From an uncultured Oscillospiraceae bacterium (GTDB lineage Bacteria; Bacillota; Clostridia; Oscillospirales; Ruminococcaceae): a stretch of 64,000 bases of DNA. Below are positions 17,025 through 25,807 of this stretch, in pieces. Each line of letters opens with the position of its first letter. Positions within the stretch are counted from its first letter, which is position 1. A program made the translations under genes and the position numbers. The stretch lies in the NCBI GenBank assembly GCA_934462925.1, contig CAKSIT010000010.1, positions 68,494-132,493 on the forward strand, given 5' to 3'. A model generated the notes under the pieces. That model had not been told where the DNA came from and made no database searches. It saw only the letters and a list, made by a program, of their open reading frames with translations.

Positions 17025-17621
17025 TTACTTTTTCTTTTTGGAGAGCTGCGGGTTTTTCGGGCGCTTTGGCTTTACGGAGTAGCCGAACGTGCCTATCTTC
17101 TTGCCGAGCGCGAAATACGTGCCGTGCGCGTAGGCGAGCAGCCCCGCCTGCTCAATGCGAAGCCTGCCGCGCTCGTCTATAAGGTCCTTTGCAATGTTCA
17201 CCGAGAGTATGTCGGCAAGGAACATATCGTGCGAGCCGAGCGGGATAACGTCGCTTACGCGGCATTCAAGCGAAATCACCGCCTGCGCTATCTGCGGCGC
17301 GGAAACGTTGCGGCAGGGCTGCGGCACGAGCTTCATCTTTGCGAGCTTGTCCTCGTCGCGCGAGGACTTTATGCCGCAGTAGTCAAGCTGGTGCACCATG
17401 TGCGAGGGCAGCATATTTATAACGAACTCCCCCGACTCCTTTATAATGCCGTAGGAATTGCGCGAGGGGCGCACGGAAATGTAGGTCTTGGGCGGCTCGG
17501 AGCAGGTTATGCCCGTCCAGCCGATAGTAAGCCCCGCGGGCTTTTCAACAGTACCGCAGGTCACGAGAACGGCGGGTACGGGCGAAAGCAGCGTTCCGCC
17601 TTTCCATGTTACTTTTTCCAT
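17025..17621 (-). CDS. Flavin reductase-like domain protein
   Basis: A 198-residue protein of the flavin_reduct family (FMN-binding split barrel): 'SPVPAVLVTCGTVEKPAGLTIGWTGITCSEPPKTYISVRPSRNSY' then 'FVINMLPSHMV'. Such proteins bind FMN and transfer electrons, though many are of unknown physiological role. The C-terminal tail is Lys/Pro-rich and ends in four Lys. It is first in a minus-strand unit with ung and has its own promoter. The reaction in this organism is not defined. Confidence 0.88.
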   Translation of the reverse strand: MEKVTWKGGTLLSPVPAVLVTCGTVEKPAGLTIGWTGITCSEPPKTYISVRPSRNSYGIIKESGEFVINMLPSHMVHQLDYCGIKSSRDEDKLAKMKLVPQPCRNVSAPQIAQAVISLECRVSDVIPLGSHDMFLADILSVNIAKDLIDERGRLRIEQAGLLAYAHGTYFALGKKIGTFGYSVKPKRPKNPQLSKKKK

Positions 17622-17659
17622 AATGTGTATCCTTTCGTGTTTGCGTGATTTTTATTTAC

Positions 17660-17688
17660 ATTGTATCACAAAAACGCTCATTTTTCAA
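17660..17688 (-). promoter_or_regulatory. Promoter of the flavin reductase-ung unit
   Basis: On the minus strand: TTGAAA (17683-17688), 17-bp spacer, TACAAT (17660-17665). It is back to back with the Nudix promoter. Confidence 0.75.
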
Positions 17689-17696
17689 TAGCGGCA

Positions 17697-17725
17697 TTGA
17701 ATTTTTTGCGGGAATGTGCTATAAT
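17697..17725 (+). promoter_or_regulatory. Promoter of the Nudix hydrolase gene
   Basis: TTGAAT (17697-17702), 17-bp spacer, TATAAT (17720-17725) in an extended TGCTATAAT context. Confidence 0.78.
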
Positions 17726-17778
17726 CTTATTGTGCGGGCAAAAGCGCCGCGCATAATTCCCCGAAGGAGGCGCTTGCA

Positions 17779-18357
17779 ATGTATTCGGACGGCGAGCTTT
17801 TTGACATACTTGATGAAACGGGCGCGCGAACCGGCGAGGTAATGCCGCGCGGCGAGGTCCACGCAGCGGGCGCGCTGCACGGCAGCGTTCACGTGTGGCT
17901 GGTGAGCGGCACGGGCGCGGACGCGCACGTTCTGCTGCAAAAACGCGCCGCCGACAAGGACAGCTTCCCCTCGTGCCTTGACGCTGCGTGTACGGGTCAC
18001 ATAGACTCGGGCGAAGAACCGCTTGCCGCAGCCGTGCGCGAGCTTTCCGAGGAGATAGGCGTGCAGGCGCTGCCAAGCGAGCTTATACCGCTGTTCAGGC
18101 GCAGGGTGAGCGAGGACAACGTATTCCACGGAAAACGCTTTATAAACAACGAGATAACGTGGGTGTATCTCTATCGCGGCGGCTTTGCGCTCTCAGAGCT
18201 TCGCTTTGAAAAGGCGGAGATATCCGCGCTTGAGGAAATGCCCGCGCAGGAGCTTCGCCGCAGGCTGCGCGAGGGCGGGGACGGCCTTTGCATAGACAGG
18301 GACGAGTTTGAGGAAGTAATGCGCTGCGCGGAGGATATGAACCGCGCGGCAAGATAA
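17779..18357 (+). CDS. Nudix hydrolase (Idi/YfcD-like)
   Basis: A 192-residue protein with a complete Nudix box beginning GHIDSGEEPLAAAVREL and ending SEEIG at residues ~74-96. The N-terminal 'ELFDILDETGARTGEVMPRGEVH..GALHGSVHVWL' is shared with isopentenyl-diphosphate isomerase-like and YfcD-type Nudix proteins. These enzymes cleave nucleoside diphosphates linked to another group, using Mg held by the box glutamates. GAAGGAGG sits 7 nt before the ATG. The actual substrate is unknown. The tautomerase gene follows after 24 bp. Confidence 0.9.
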   Translation: MYSDGELFDILDETGARTGEVMPRGEVHAAGALHGSVHVWLVSGTGADAHVLLQKRAADKDSFPSCLDAACTGHIDSGEEPLAAAVRELSEEIGVQALPSELIPLFRRRVSEDNVFHGKRFINNEITWVYLYRGGFALSELRFEKAEISALEEMPAQELRRRLREGGDGLCIDRDEFEEVMRCAEDMNRAAR

Positions 18358-18381
18358 CTGTATTACACGGAGGACAACGCA

Positions 18382-18723
18382 ATGCCATTCATCAACACAA
18401 AGTTTACGGGAGAAATAAACGAGGCGCAGCAGGACGCGATAAAGACCGCGTTCGGCAAGGCGGTGGAGCTTCTCGGCAAGACCGAAAGCTGGCTTATGGT
18501 GGGGTTCGAGCCGAACAGCGCACTCTATTTCCGCGGCAATAAGCCCGCGAGCGCCGCTTTTGTAGAGGTGAGCCTTTACGGCAAGGCTTCGCCCGCGGCG
18601 TGCGACGGCATGACTGCGGAAATATGCCGCATACTCACAAAGGAGCTTGCTGTGCCTGCGGACATGATTTACGTAAAGTACTCGCCCACGGAGCAGTGGG
18701 GCTGGAACGGCGGCAATTTCTGA
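18382..18723 (+). CDS. MIF-like tautomerase
   Basis: A 113-residue protein with the length and pattern of the macrophage migration inhibitory factor/phenylpyruvate tautomerase family. Pro2, the catalytic base after Met removal, is present (MPFINTKF). The trimer-forming beta-alpha-beta pattern ('ESWLMVGFEPNSALYFRGNKPASAAFVEVSLYG') and the ending 'YVKYSPTEQWGWNGGNF' fit the family. It probably catalyses keto-enol tautomerisation; the natural substrate is unknown. Likely co-transcribed with the Nudix gene. Confidence 0.85.
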   Translation: MPFINTKFTGEINEAQQDAIKTAFGKAVELLGKTESWLMVGFEPNSALYFRGNKPASAAFVEVSLYGKASPAACDGMTAEICRILTKELAVPADMIYVKYSPTEQWGWNGGNF

Positions 18724-18735
18724 CGGGAACGGGAC

Positions 18736-18764
18736 TTGCATTTTCAGTGCGGTTATGCTAAAAT
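18736..18764 (+). promoter_or_regulatory. Promoter of miaB
   Basis: TTGCAT (18736-18741), 17-bp spacer, TAAAAT (18759-18764) preceded by TGC, 57 bp before the miaB start. Confidence 0.7.
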
Positions 18765-18820
18765 AAAAGGGTGCGCCCGAATTATGGCGCGCATAATCCC
18801 ACAGCGGAAGGACAAATGCT

Positions 18821-20221
18821 ATGACCACAAGGATAACCGACGAGGAAATGTCGGCGCAGCGTGAATATATGGAGAGGGTGGCTAAGCTCAACAGCTTGCG
18901 CGAAACGCCGCCCGCCGCGCACGTTCACAGCTTCGGCTGCCAGCAGAACGTAAGCGACGGCGAGAAGCTCAAGGGAATGCTCTGCGAGATGGGCTTCGGG
19001 CTGAGTCCCGACCCCGAGGGCGCGGACTTTGTGCTGTACAACACCTGCGCCGTGCGCGAGAACGCCGAGGACAGGGTTTTCGGCAATCTCGGGCAGCTTA
19101 AGCACGCAAAGGCTGCAAAGCCCGATATGCTCATAGGCGTATGCGGGTGCATGGTGCAGCAGCCGCACATTACCGAGCGCATTAAAAGGAGCTTCCCGCA
19201 CGTGGACCTTATTTTCGGGACGCACGTGCTGCACAGGCTGCCGCAAATGCTGTACGAGGCTTTAACCACGCACGCGCGGCATATAGAAATACCCGAAAGC
19301 GACGGCGTTATCGCCGAGGGCGTGCCGCTGCGGCGCGAAAGCTCGCTTAAGGTGAGCATTCCGATAATGTACGGGTGCAACAACTTCTGCACCTATTGCA
19401 TAGTGCCGTACGTTCGCGGCAGGGAGCGCTCGCGCGAGCCGCAGGCGGTAGTTGAGGAAGCGCGCCGCGCCGTTGCTGCAGGCGCAAAGGAGCTTCTGCT
19501 GCTCGGGCAGAACGTGAACTCCTACGGCAAGGAGCTTGGCACGAGCTTTTCCGAGCTTTTGCGGCAGATAAACGCAATAGACGGGGAGTTCCGCATATGC
19601 TATATGTCAAGCCACCCTAAGGACGCCACGCCCGAGCTTATTGATACCATAGCGGAGTGCGAAAAGGTAACGCGGCACTTCCACCTGCCCGTGCAGTCGG
19701 GCAGCAGCCGCGTGTTAAGGCTTATGAACAGGCACTACACGCGCGAGCAGTACCTTGAACTCATAAGGTATATCCGCGCGCGCATTCCGGACGCGGCGCT
19801 CACGTCGGACATTATCGTGGGCTTCCCGGGGGAAACCTACGAGGACTTCTGCGAAACGCTCTCGCTTATACGCGAGGTGCGCTACGACAGCCTTTACACC
19901 TTTATCTACAGCCCGCGCAAGGGAACTAAGGCGGCTGAAATGCCCGACCCCGCGTCCGCGGAGGAAAAGGGACGCTGGTTCAGGCAGCTGCTTGACGTGC
20001 AGCAGGAGGTAGGCTGCGACGCCTACCGCGGCTATGTGGGTAAGACAATGCGCGTACTCTGCGAGGGCAGGGGAAGAACGCGCGACGGCGGCCTTACAGG
20101 CAAGACCGCGCAGAACGTTATAGTAGATTTTGACGGAAGCGAGGCGCTTATCGGCAGCTTCGTTGACGTGGAAATAACCGAGGCGCTCAACTGGGCGCTG
20201 AGAGGAAAACTAGTTGATTAA
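18821..20221 (+). CDS. miaB: tRNA-2-methylthio-N6-dimethylallyladenosine synthase MiaB
   Basis: A 466-residue methylthiotransferase. The N-terminal UPF0004 domain has three cluster cysteines (SFGCQQNVSD, YNTCAVRE, CGCMVQ), and the radical SAM motif is C-NNF-C-TY-C in 'YGCNNFCTYCIVPYVRGRERSR'. A C-terminal TRAM domain binds tRNA. It adds methylthio to i6A37 made by MiaA, whose gene is in the same cluster at 26622. The start follows GGAAGGAC. Confidence 0.96.
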   Translation: MTTRITDEEMSAQREYMERVAKLNSLRETPPAAHVHSFGCQQNVSDGEKLKGMLCEMGFGLSPDPEGADFVLYNTCAVRENAEDRVFGNLGQLKHAKAAKPDMLIGVCGCMVQQPHITERIKRSFPHVDLIFGTHVLHRLPQMLYEALTTHARHIEIPESDGVIAEGVPLRRESSLKVSIPIMYGCNNFCTYCIVPYVRGRERSREPQAVVEEARRAVAAGAKELLLLGQNVNSYGKELGTSFSELLRQINAIDGEFRICYMSSHPKDATPELIDTIAECEKVTRHFHLPVQSGSSRVLRLMNRHYTREQYLELIRYIRARIPDAALTSDIIVGFPGETYEDFCETLSLIREVRYDSLYTFIYSPRKGTKAAEMPDPASAEEKGRWFRQLLDVQQEVGCDAYRGYVGKTMRVLCEGRGRTRDGGLTGKTAQNVIVDFDGSEALIGSFVDVEITEALNWALRGKLVD

Positions 20222-20232
20222 GGAGAATACGC

Positions 20233-20655
20233 ATGAACGTTATAGAAACCGCAAGAGAGCTTGGCAAGGCAGTACAGGCTGACGAGCGCTACCTTGAATA
20301 CGTCAAGGCAAAGCAGGCGAACGACGCAGACGAGGAGCTTCAGAAGCTTATCGGCGAGTTCAACCTTATCCGCCAGAACCTTGCAATGGAGCAGGGCAAG
20401 GACGAGGCGGAGCAGAACGCCGACAAGATTAAGGAGCTTACAAAGAAAATGCACATCGCCTACAACGAGGTAATGGGCAACGAGAACATGGCGCTCTTTA
20501 CCGTTGCAAAGCAGGGCATGGACAAGCTCATGAGCGAGATAAACACCATTCTCACCTATTCCGTTGAGGGCGCTGACCCCGCGACCTGCCCGAGCGAAGT
20601 CCCCGTAAGCGCAGGCTGCTCAGGCAGCTGTGAAAGCTGCCATGGCTGCGGCTAA
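20233..20655 (+). CDS. ylbF: YlbF/YmcA-family protein with cysteine-rich tail
   Basis: A 140-residue helical protein of the YlbF/YmcA (Com_YlbF) family, which in Bacillus works with YmcA and YaaT in a complex affecting RNA processing and phosphorelay activity. The helical core covers residues 1-~112. The C-terminus carries five cysteines in 'CPSE...GCSGSCESCHGCG', a likely metal or Fe-S ligand set. It is 11 bp after miaB, so co-transcription is expected. Confidence 0.88.
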   Translation: MNVIETARELGKAVQADERYLEYVKAKQANDADEELQKLIGEFNLIRQNLAMEQGKDEAEQNADKIKELTKKMHIAYNEVMGNENMALFTVAKQGMDKLMSEINTILTYSVEGADPATCPSEVPVSAGCSGSCESCHGCG

Positions 20656-20733
20656 GGGAGAATACTAATAGCTTTTTGTTGCTGCGACCGACGATAATGG
20701 CACATCTGCTGCGTTAAACATATATTGGCAGCA

Positions 20734-20798
20734 CACAAACACGATGTTTGTGATGTTGCCCCAAAAGCCCGGCACGACGCCGGGCAACAGAGGGCAAC
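20734..20798 (+). repeat. Folded repeat module, copy 2 (upstream of mutS)
   Basis: Hairpin CACAAAC (20734-20740) / GTTTGTG (20746-20752). Then outer helix GTTGCCC (20755-20761) / GGGCAAC (20792-20798) enclosing GCCCGGC (20767-20773) / GCCGGGC (20779-20785) with loop ACGAC. It matches 1717-1780 in reverse orientation. Where the copies differ inside stems, both partners change. It fills the ylbF-mutS gap and would be in the sense orientation of the operon mRNA. Confidence 0.75.
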
Positions 20799-20910
20799 CG
20801 CGCCTTGCAGCTGCACCATTCTCCTCGGTCTTGGCGACTGTACCTTTTTGGGTGATTTTTTAGCCAAGAGAAACACACATTATTCACAATTATTAGAAAC
20901 AGGAGCGTGC

Positions 20911-23499
20911 ATGATGGCGCAGCAGAACGACAAAGTATCCCCTATGCTTCAGCAGTACCTTGACATTAAGGACAAGTACCGCGAGTATATCCTATTCTTC
21001 CGACTGGGGGACTTTTACGAGATGTTCTTTGACGACGCGGTGACGGTATCGCGCGAGCTGGAGCTTGCGCTGACCTCGCGCGCGGGTTCGCCTATGTGCG
21101 GAGTGCCGTTCCACAGCTGCGAGATATACCTTAAAAAGCTTATAGACAAGGGCTTTAAGGTGGCTATCTGCGAGCAGCTCACCGACCCCGCCGCTTCAAA
21201 GGGGCTGGTGGAGCGCGACGTTATACGCCTTGTAACCGCAGGCACGGTAATAGAGGCGAGTATGCTCAACGAGGACGCCAACAACTACATCACCTGCATT
21301 TACGTCGGCGAGGGCGCTGCGGGGCTTGCGTTTTCGGACCTTTCCACGGGCGAGGTACACGTTTTTGAGAAAAGCGGCGCGAATCTCGAGCAGGAGATGA
21401 TATCGGAGCTTTCGCGCTTCGACCCTGTGGAGCTGCTTGTTGACAGCCGCTTTACAAAGCTTCACGAGGTGAACGACTTTGTGTGCAACAGGCTTACGCG
21501 CTGCATTTGCGAAACGCTGCCCGAGGAGAGCTTCGACAGCTCCGACGAGAGCGTGATAACCAATCAGTTTGAGGACGGCTGCGAGCTTGGCATTGCGGAT
21601 ATGCCGTGCGTTAAAAAGGCGCTCTGCGCCATGTTCCGCTACTTTGGCGAAACGCAGAAAGCGACCGTTAAGCGCTTTACGGGCATAAGGGTGCATACGG
21701 GCGGGGAGTACATGGGGCTTAACCTTACCACGCGCCGCAACCTTGAGCTTACCGAAACCATGCGCACAAAGGAAAAGCGCGGCTCGCTGCTCTGGGTGCT
21801 TGACCGCACCGTTACCGTAATGGGCAGGCGCAGGCTGCGCGCGTGGGTGGAGCAGCCGCTGATAAGCCCCACGGAGATACTGCGCAGGCTTGACGCGGTA
21901 GAGGAGCTTGTGGGCGACAACACCGCGCTTTACGAGATATGCGGCGCGCTCAGGGGCATATCCGACCTTGAGCGGCTTATGACGCGCGTGGTGTACAAAT
22001 CTGCTTCCCCGCGCGACATATACTCGCTCGGGCAGACCTGCGCGCGGCTTCCCGAGCTTAAGCGCGCGCTGTCCAAAATGAACGCGCGGCTTCTCGGAGC
22101 GCTCAACTCCCGCATAAGCGCGCTTGAAGACGTGGCGGGGCTTGTCGCCAACGCCATAAACGACGACCCGCCCATGAGCATGAAAGACGGCGGCGTTATC
22201 CGCGACGGCTTCAACGAGGAGATAGACAGGCTGCGCGGCATAACGGGCGGCGGTAAGGAGATACTCGCGCAGATAGAGGAGCGCGAGCGCGCCGCTACGG
22301 GCATACGGACGCTTAAGGTGGGCTACAACCGCGTTTTCGGCTATTACATAGAGGTAAGCAAGAGCTTCATCTCGCAAGTGCCGCCGCACTACCACCGCAA
22401 GCAGACCCTCACCACGGGCGAGCGCTACATAACCGACGAGCTTAAGAAGATAGAGGGCGAGATACTCGGCGCGAACGACAGGATACTGGCGCTCGAGCAG
22501 GCGGTGTTTGCGGAAGTGCGCGACTACATAGCCACAAAGCTTGAAACGATACAGACCACCGCCCGCGCCGTGTCCGAAACGGACGTGCTCTGCTCGTTTG
22601 CGCAGGTATCGCTTGAAAACAGCTATGTAAAGCCCGAGATAACGCTCGAGAGCGTTCTTGACATACGCGGCGGCAGACACCCCGTTATCGAGAAGATGAT
22701 GACGGACAGGCAGTTCACGCCGAACGACGTGCTGCTGGACCTTAAGGACAACCGCCTTATCATCATCACAGGGCCGAATATGTCGGGCAAATCCACGTTC
22801 ATGCGGCAGACGGCGCTTATTGTGCTTATGGCGCAGATAGGGTGCTTTGTGCCTGCGAGGTTCGCGAAAATAGGCGTAGTTGACAAAATATTCACGCGCG
22901 TGGGCGCTTCTGACGACCTTACTGCGGGGCAGTCAACGTTTATGGTGGAGATGAACGAGGTTGCGGATATCCTCAAAAACGCGACGAAGAACAGTCTTGT
23001 AATACTCGACGAGATAGGCAGGGGAACGTCCACCTTTGACGGCATATCCATAGCAAAGGCGGTGGCGGAGTACATAAGCGGCAGGAACATAGGCTGCAAA
23101 ACGCTTTTCGCCACGCACTACCACGAGCTTATCTCCATGGAAAAGACCTGCGAGGGCGTGCGCAACTTCAGCGTTGCGGTGTCAAGGCGCGGGGAGGACA
23201 TAAAGTTCCTGCACAAGATAGTGGAGGGCGGTACGGACGACAGCTACGGCATAGAGGTAGCGAAGCTTGCGGGGCTGCCGCAAAAGGTACTCGCCCGCGC
23301 GCGCGAGGAGCTTAAGGAGCTTGAATCGGGCAGCCGCGAGAAGCTGGCGCAGGCAATTGAAAGCGCAGCGCCCAGCCAGTTCAGCTTTGCCGCGGTAAAC
23401 GAGCAGAACGCCATAGCGCGGCTGCGCGCGTGCGATATAGATTCTATGTCGCCTATCGACGCGCTGATGTTTGTAAAGTCGCTCAAAGACACGCTCTGA
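20911..23499 (+). CDS. mutS: DNA mismatch repair protein MutS
   Basis: An 862-residue MutS. The mismatch-recognition Phe-x-Glu is in 'FFRLGDFYEMFFDDA', Walker A is GPNMSGKST, Walker B 'LVILDEIGRGTSTFDG', and ABC-type His 'FATHYHEL'. It scans DNA for mispairs and recruits MutL, encoded next. The start at 20911 follows AGGAG with 5 nt spacing. The frame stays open back to 20725, but that part runs over the folded repeat and resembles no MutS N-terminus. Confidence 0.97.
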   Translation: MMAQQNDKVSPMLQQYLDIKDKYREYILFFRLGDFYEMFFDDAVTVSRELELALTSRAGSPMCGVPFHSCEIYLKKLIDKGFKVAICEQLTDPAASKGLVERDVIRLVTAGTVIEASMLNEDANNYITCIYVGEGAAGLAFSDLSTGEVHVFEKSGANLEQEMISELSRFDPVELLVDSRFTKLHEVNDFVCNRLTRCICETLPEESFDSSDESVITNQFEDGCELGIADMPCVKKALCAMFRYFGETQKATVKRFTGIRVHTGGEYMGLNLTTRRNLELTETMRTKEKRGSLLWVLDRTVTVMGRRRLRAWVEQPLISPTEILRRLDAVEELVGDNTALYEICGALRGISDLERLMTRVVYKSASPRDIYSLGQTCARLPELKRALSKMNARLLGALNSRISALEDVAGLVANAINDDPPMSMKDGGVIRDGFNEEIDRLRGITGGGKEILAQIEERERAATGIRTLKVGYNRVFGYYIEVSKSFISQVPPHYHRKQTLTTGERYITDELKKIEGEILGANDRILALEQAVFAEVRDYIATKLETIQTTARAVSETDVLCSFAQVSLENSYVKPEITLESVLDIRGGRHPVIEKMMTDRQFTPNDVLLDLKDNRLIIITGPNMSGKSTFMRQTALIVLMAQIGCFVPARFAKIGVVDKIFTRVGASDDLTAGQSTFMVEMNEVADILKNATKNSLVILDEIGRGTSTFDGISIAKAVAEYISGRNIGCKTLFATHYHELISMEKTCEGVRNFSVAVSRRGEDIKFLHKIVEGGTDDSYGIEVAKLAGLPQKVLARAREELKELESGSREKLAQAIESAAPSQFSFAAVNEQNAIARLRACDIDSMSPIDALMFVKSLKDTL

Positions 23500-23566
23500 G
23501 GGCGAGCATCCCCAAATTTCCCAAGGGGGAGAGCGGCAGACGATTCTGCCTTAGAACGGAGCATAA

Positions 23567-25807
23567 ATGCCAACGATAAATCTACTTGAAAAAAGCGTAT
23601 ACGAGCTTATAGCGGCGGGCGAGGTGATAGAGCGCCCCTCCTCCGTTATAAAGGAGCTTGCGGAAAACTCTATAGACGCGGGCGCGCGCACGATAACGGT
23701 TGAAATAAAGCGCGGCGGCGTAACCTATATCCGCGTGAGCGACGACGGCTGCGGCATAGCCTACGAGGATATGCCAAAAGCCTTTTTGCGCCACGCCACA
23801 AGCAAGGTGCTTACCGCGGACGATTTGGAGGACATAAACACGCTCGGCTTTCGCGGCGAGGCGCTGGCCTCGGTGTGCGCGGTAGGGCGCGTTGAGTGCG
23901 TGAGCAAGCGCCCCGAGGACGCACTCGGCACAAGCTACCGCATTACGGGCGGCGAGCCTGTGGAATACGAGCGCACGGGCTGCGCGGACGGCACTACCGT
24001 GATAATCCGCGACCTGTTCTTCAACACGCCCGCGCGGCTTAAATTCCTTAAAAAGGACGTTACCGAGGGCAACTACTGCGCCGCGGTAATAGAGAAGCTC
24101 GCGCTCTCGCACCCCGCAATTTCGTTCAGGTTTATACGCGACGGGCGGCAGACCATGATGACGGGCGGCGACGGCGAGTATTACAGCGCAGTCTACGCGG
24201 TGTTCGGCAAGCAGTTTGCGGCGGGACTTATCCCCGCGGAGGGCGTATACCGCGACATAGGCGTGCAGGGGTATGTTTCCTCGCCGCTTGCCGCGCGCAA
24301 GAACCGCTCCATGCAGCACTTTTTCGTGAACGGCAGGAGCGTTAAAAGCCCGCTTTGCTCCGCGGCGCTTGAAGAAGCGTTCAGAAACAGCCTTATGGTG
24401 GGCAGATTCCCCGCGTGCGTGCTTAGCGTGAACCTTGACCCCGCCGCGCTCGACGCCAACATCTCCCCGACAAAGACGGAGGTGCGCTTCTCGAACGAAA
24501 AGGCGGTGTTCGACGCGATTTACGCGGCGGTAAAGAACGCGCTAACGGGCTTTGACGAGAGCCGCGAAATACCGCTTGACGGCGGCAGGCCGCAGACCCT
24601 GCCCATACCCTCGGGCGTGGCGTATCCCACAACGCCCTCGCGCCCGCAGACTTTTACGTTCAACAGCCCTGCGCCCGCGCAGCAGCAGCTTCTCCCCGAG
24701 GCGGAAAGTCCGCTGTTTGCTAATAGCGTGCTTCCTGCGAACGGCGCTTCGCCGTCTGAGGGTTCTCGCGCGGCGGGCAATACCGCTGCGTTAGAGAGTA
24801 CGCGCTACACAATGCCCGCGCCCGCAGCGCCCGAAGAACCGCCGCTTGAAAGCTACCCGGGCTTTGCGTACCTTACGCAAAAGAGCTTCCTTAAGCGGGA
24901 GAACGCGCCTGCCGATTCGCGCAGGGAAGAAACAGCGAGCCTTGCGGGGGCGGCTTCCGCCGAAAATACGGCGGCGGCTGACGGTTCAGGCACGGCGGCT
25001 TATAATCCCGCTACAATGGGTGATTTTCGCGGCGAAGCGGCTAACACTTCCGTTGCAATGGCTGACACTCCCGCCGCAGCGGTTAATAATCCCGCCGCAG
25101 CGGTTAATGTTCCCGCCGCAGCGGTTAATGAATTGCCCGCGCAGGAAGCGGCGCGCGCCGCCGATTCTTCTGCGGAAATTGCGCCCGAAGTCCCCCCGCG
25201 CGCTGAAGCCCCCTTTGCGGAGGGCGCGGCGCAGGCGCACGTTAAGGTGCGCGTGGTAGGCGAGCTTTTCAAGACCTACATAGTGTGCGAAAGCGAGGGG
25301 TCAATGCTCCTTATAGACAAACACGCGGCGCACGAGCGCATAAATTTCGAGCTGTTCAAAAGCAGGGCGGGCAGCAGGGGACAGCTGCTGCTAGAGCCGT
25401 GCGAGGTGCGGCTTTCCCCCGAGGAATACGAGGCGGCGAGCTGCTATTCCGACAAGCTTGCCGAGATAGGGCTGACGCTCGATTTTGGCGAAAACTGCAC
25501 GGTGCGCGTTACGGCAATGCCGCAGCCGCTCGACAGCGCCGACCCTGCGGACGTGCTTGAAAGCGTGGCGCGCCTGCTTGCACGCGGCAGCGACAACGCG
25601 AGCGGCGAGCTTTTCGACGACGCGCTGCACACAATGGCGTGCAAGGCTTCCGTAAGGGGCAACGAGGACAACGACATAACCGAGCTTGAAGCGCTTGCGG
25701 ACAGGGTGCTGAACGACCGCGCAATACGCTACTGCCCGCACGGCAGACCCGTACTCACGCAGATTTCGCGCGGACAGCTCGAACGGTACTTCGGGAGGAC
25801 GATATGA
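23567..25807 (+). CDS. mutL: DNA mismatch repair protein MutL (endonuclease type)
   Basis: A 746-residue MutL, long for the family because of an extended linker. N-terminal GHKL ATPase motifs: ELAENSIDAGA, DDGCGI, TLGFRGEAL. The linker (~350-555) is low complexity, Pro/Ala/Glu-rich, with an exact-style repeat 'PAAAVN' in 25070-25135. The C-terminal domain has the nuclease-like motif DKHAAHERINFE, where the usual DQHA is DKHA, plus ACKASVRG and CPHGRP. It would nick DNA after mismatch recognition. ATGA overlap with the next gene implies coupled translation. Confidence 0.95.
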   Translation: MPTINLLEKSVYELIAAGEVIERPSSVIKELAENSIDAGARTITVEIKRGGVTYIRVSDDGCGIAYEDMPKAFLRHATSKVLTADDLEDINTLGFRGEALASVCAVGRVECVSKRPEDALGTSYRITGGEPVEYERTGCADGTTVIIRDLFFNTPARLKFLKKDVTEGNYCAAVIEKLALSHPAISFRFIRDGRQTMMTGGDGEYYSAVYAVFGKQFAAGLIPAEGVYRDIGVQGYVSSPLAARKNRSMQHFFVNGRSVKSPLCSAALEEAFRNSLMVGRFPACVLSVNLDPAALDANISPTKTEVRFSNEKAVFDAIYAAVKNALTGFDESREIPLDGGRPQTLPIPSGVAYPTTPSRPQTFTFNSPAPAQQQLLPEAESPLFANSVLPANGASPSEGSRAAGNTAALESTRYTMPAPAAPEEPPLESYPGFAYLTQKSFLKRENAPADSRREETASLAGAASAENTAAADGSGTAAYNPATMGDFRGEAANTSVAMADTPAAAVNNPAAAVNVPAAAVNELPAQEAARAADSSAEIAPEVPPRAEAPFAEGAAQAHVKVRVVGELFKTYIVCESEGSMLLIDKHAAHERINFELFKSRAGSRGQLLLEPCEVRLSPEEYEAASCYSDKLAEIGLTLDFGENCTVRVTAMPQPLDSADPADVLESVARLLARGSDNASGELFDDALHTMACKASVRGNEDNDITELEALADRVLNDRAIRYCPHGRPVLTQISRGQLERYFGRTI
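25070..25135 (+). repeat. 21-bp tandem repeats inside the mutL linker
   Basis: About three imperfect copies of a unit reading CCCGCCGCAGCGGTTAATG plus two bases, in frame and encoding N-x-PAAAV-type heptapeptides. They lie in the disordered linker, so copy-number change would not break either folded domain. Confidence 0.7.

Noticed and set aside
20725-20910. N-terminal extension of MutS (62 codons)
   Set aside because: It reads over the folded repeat module, has no MutS similarity, and AGGAG just before 20911 marks the true start.
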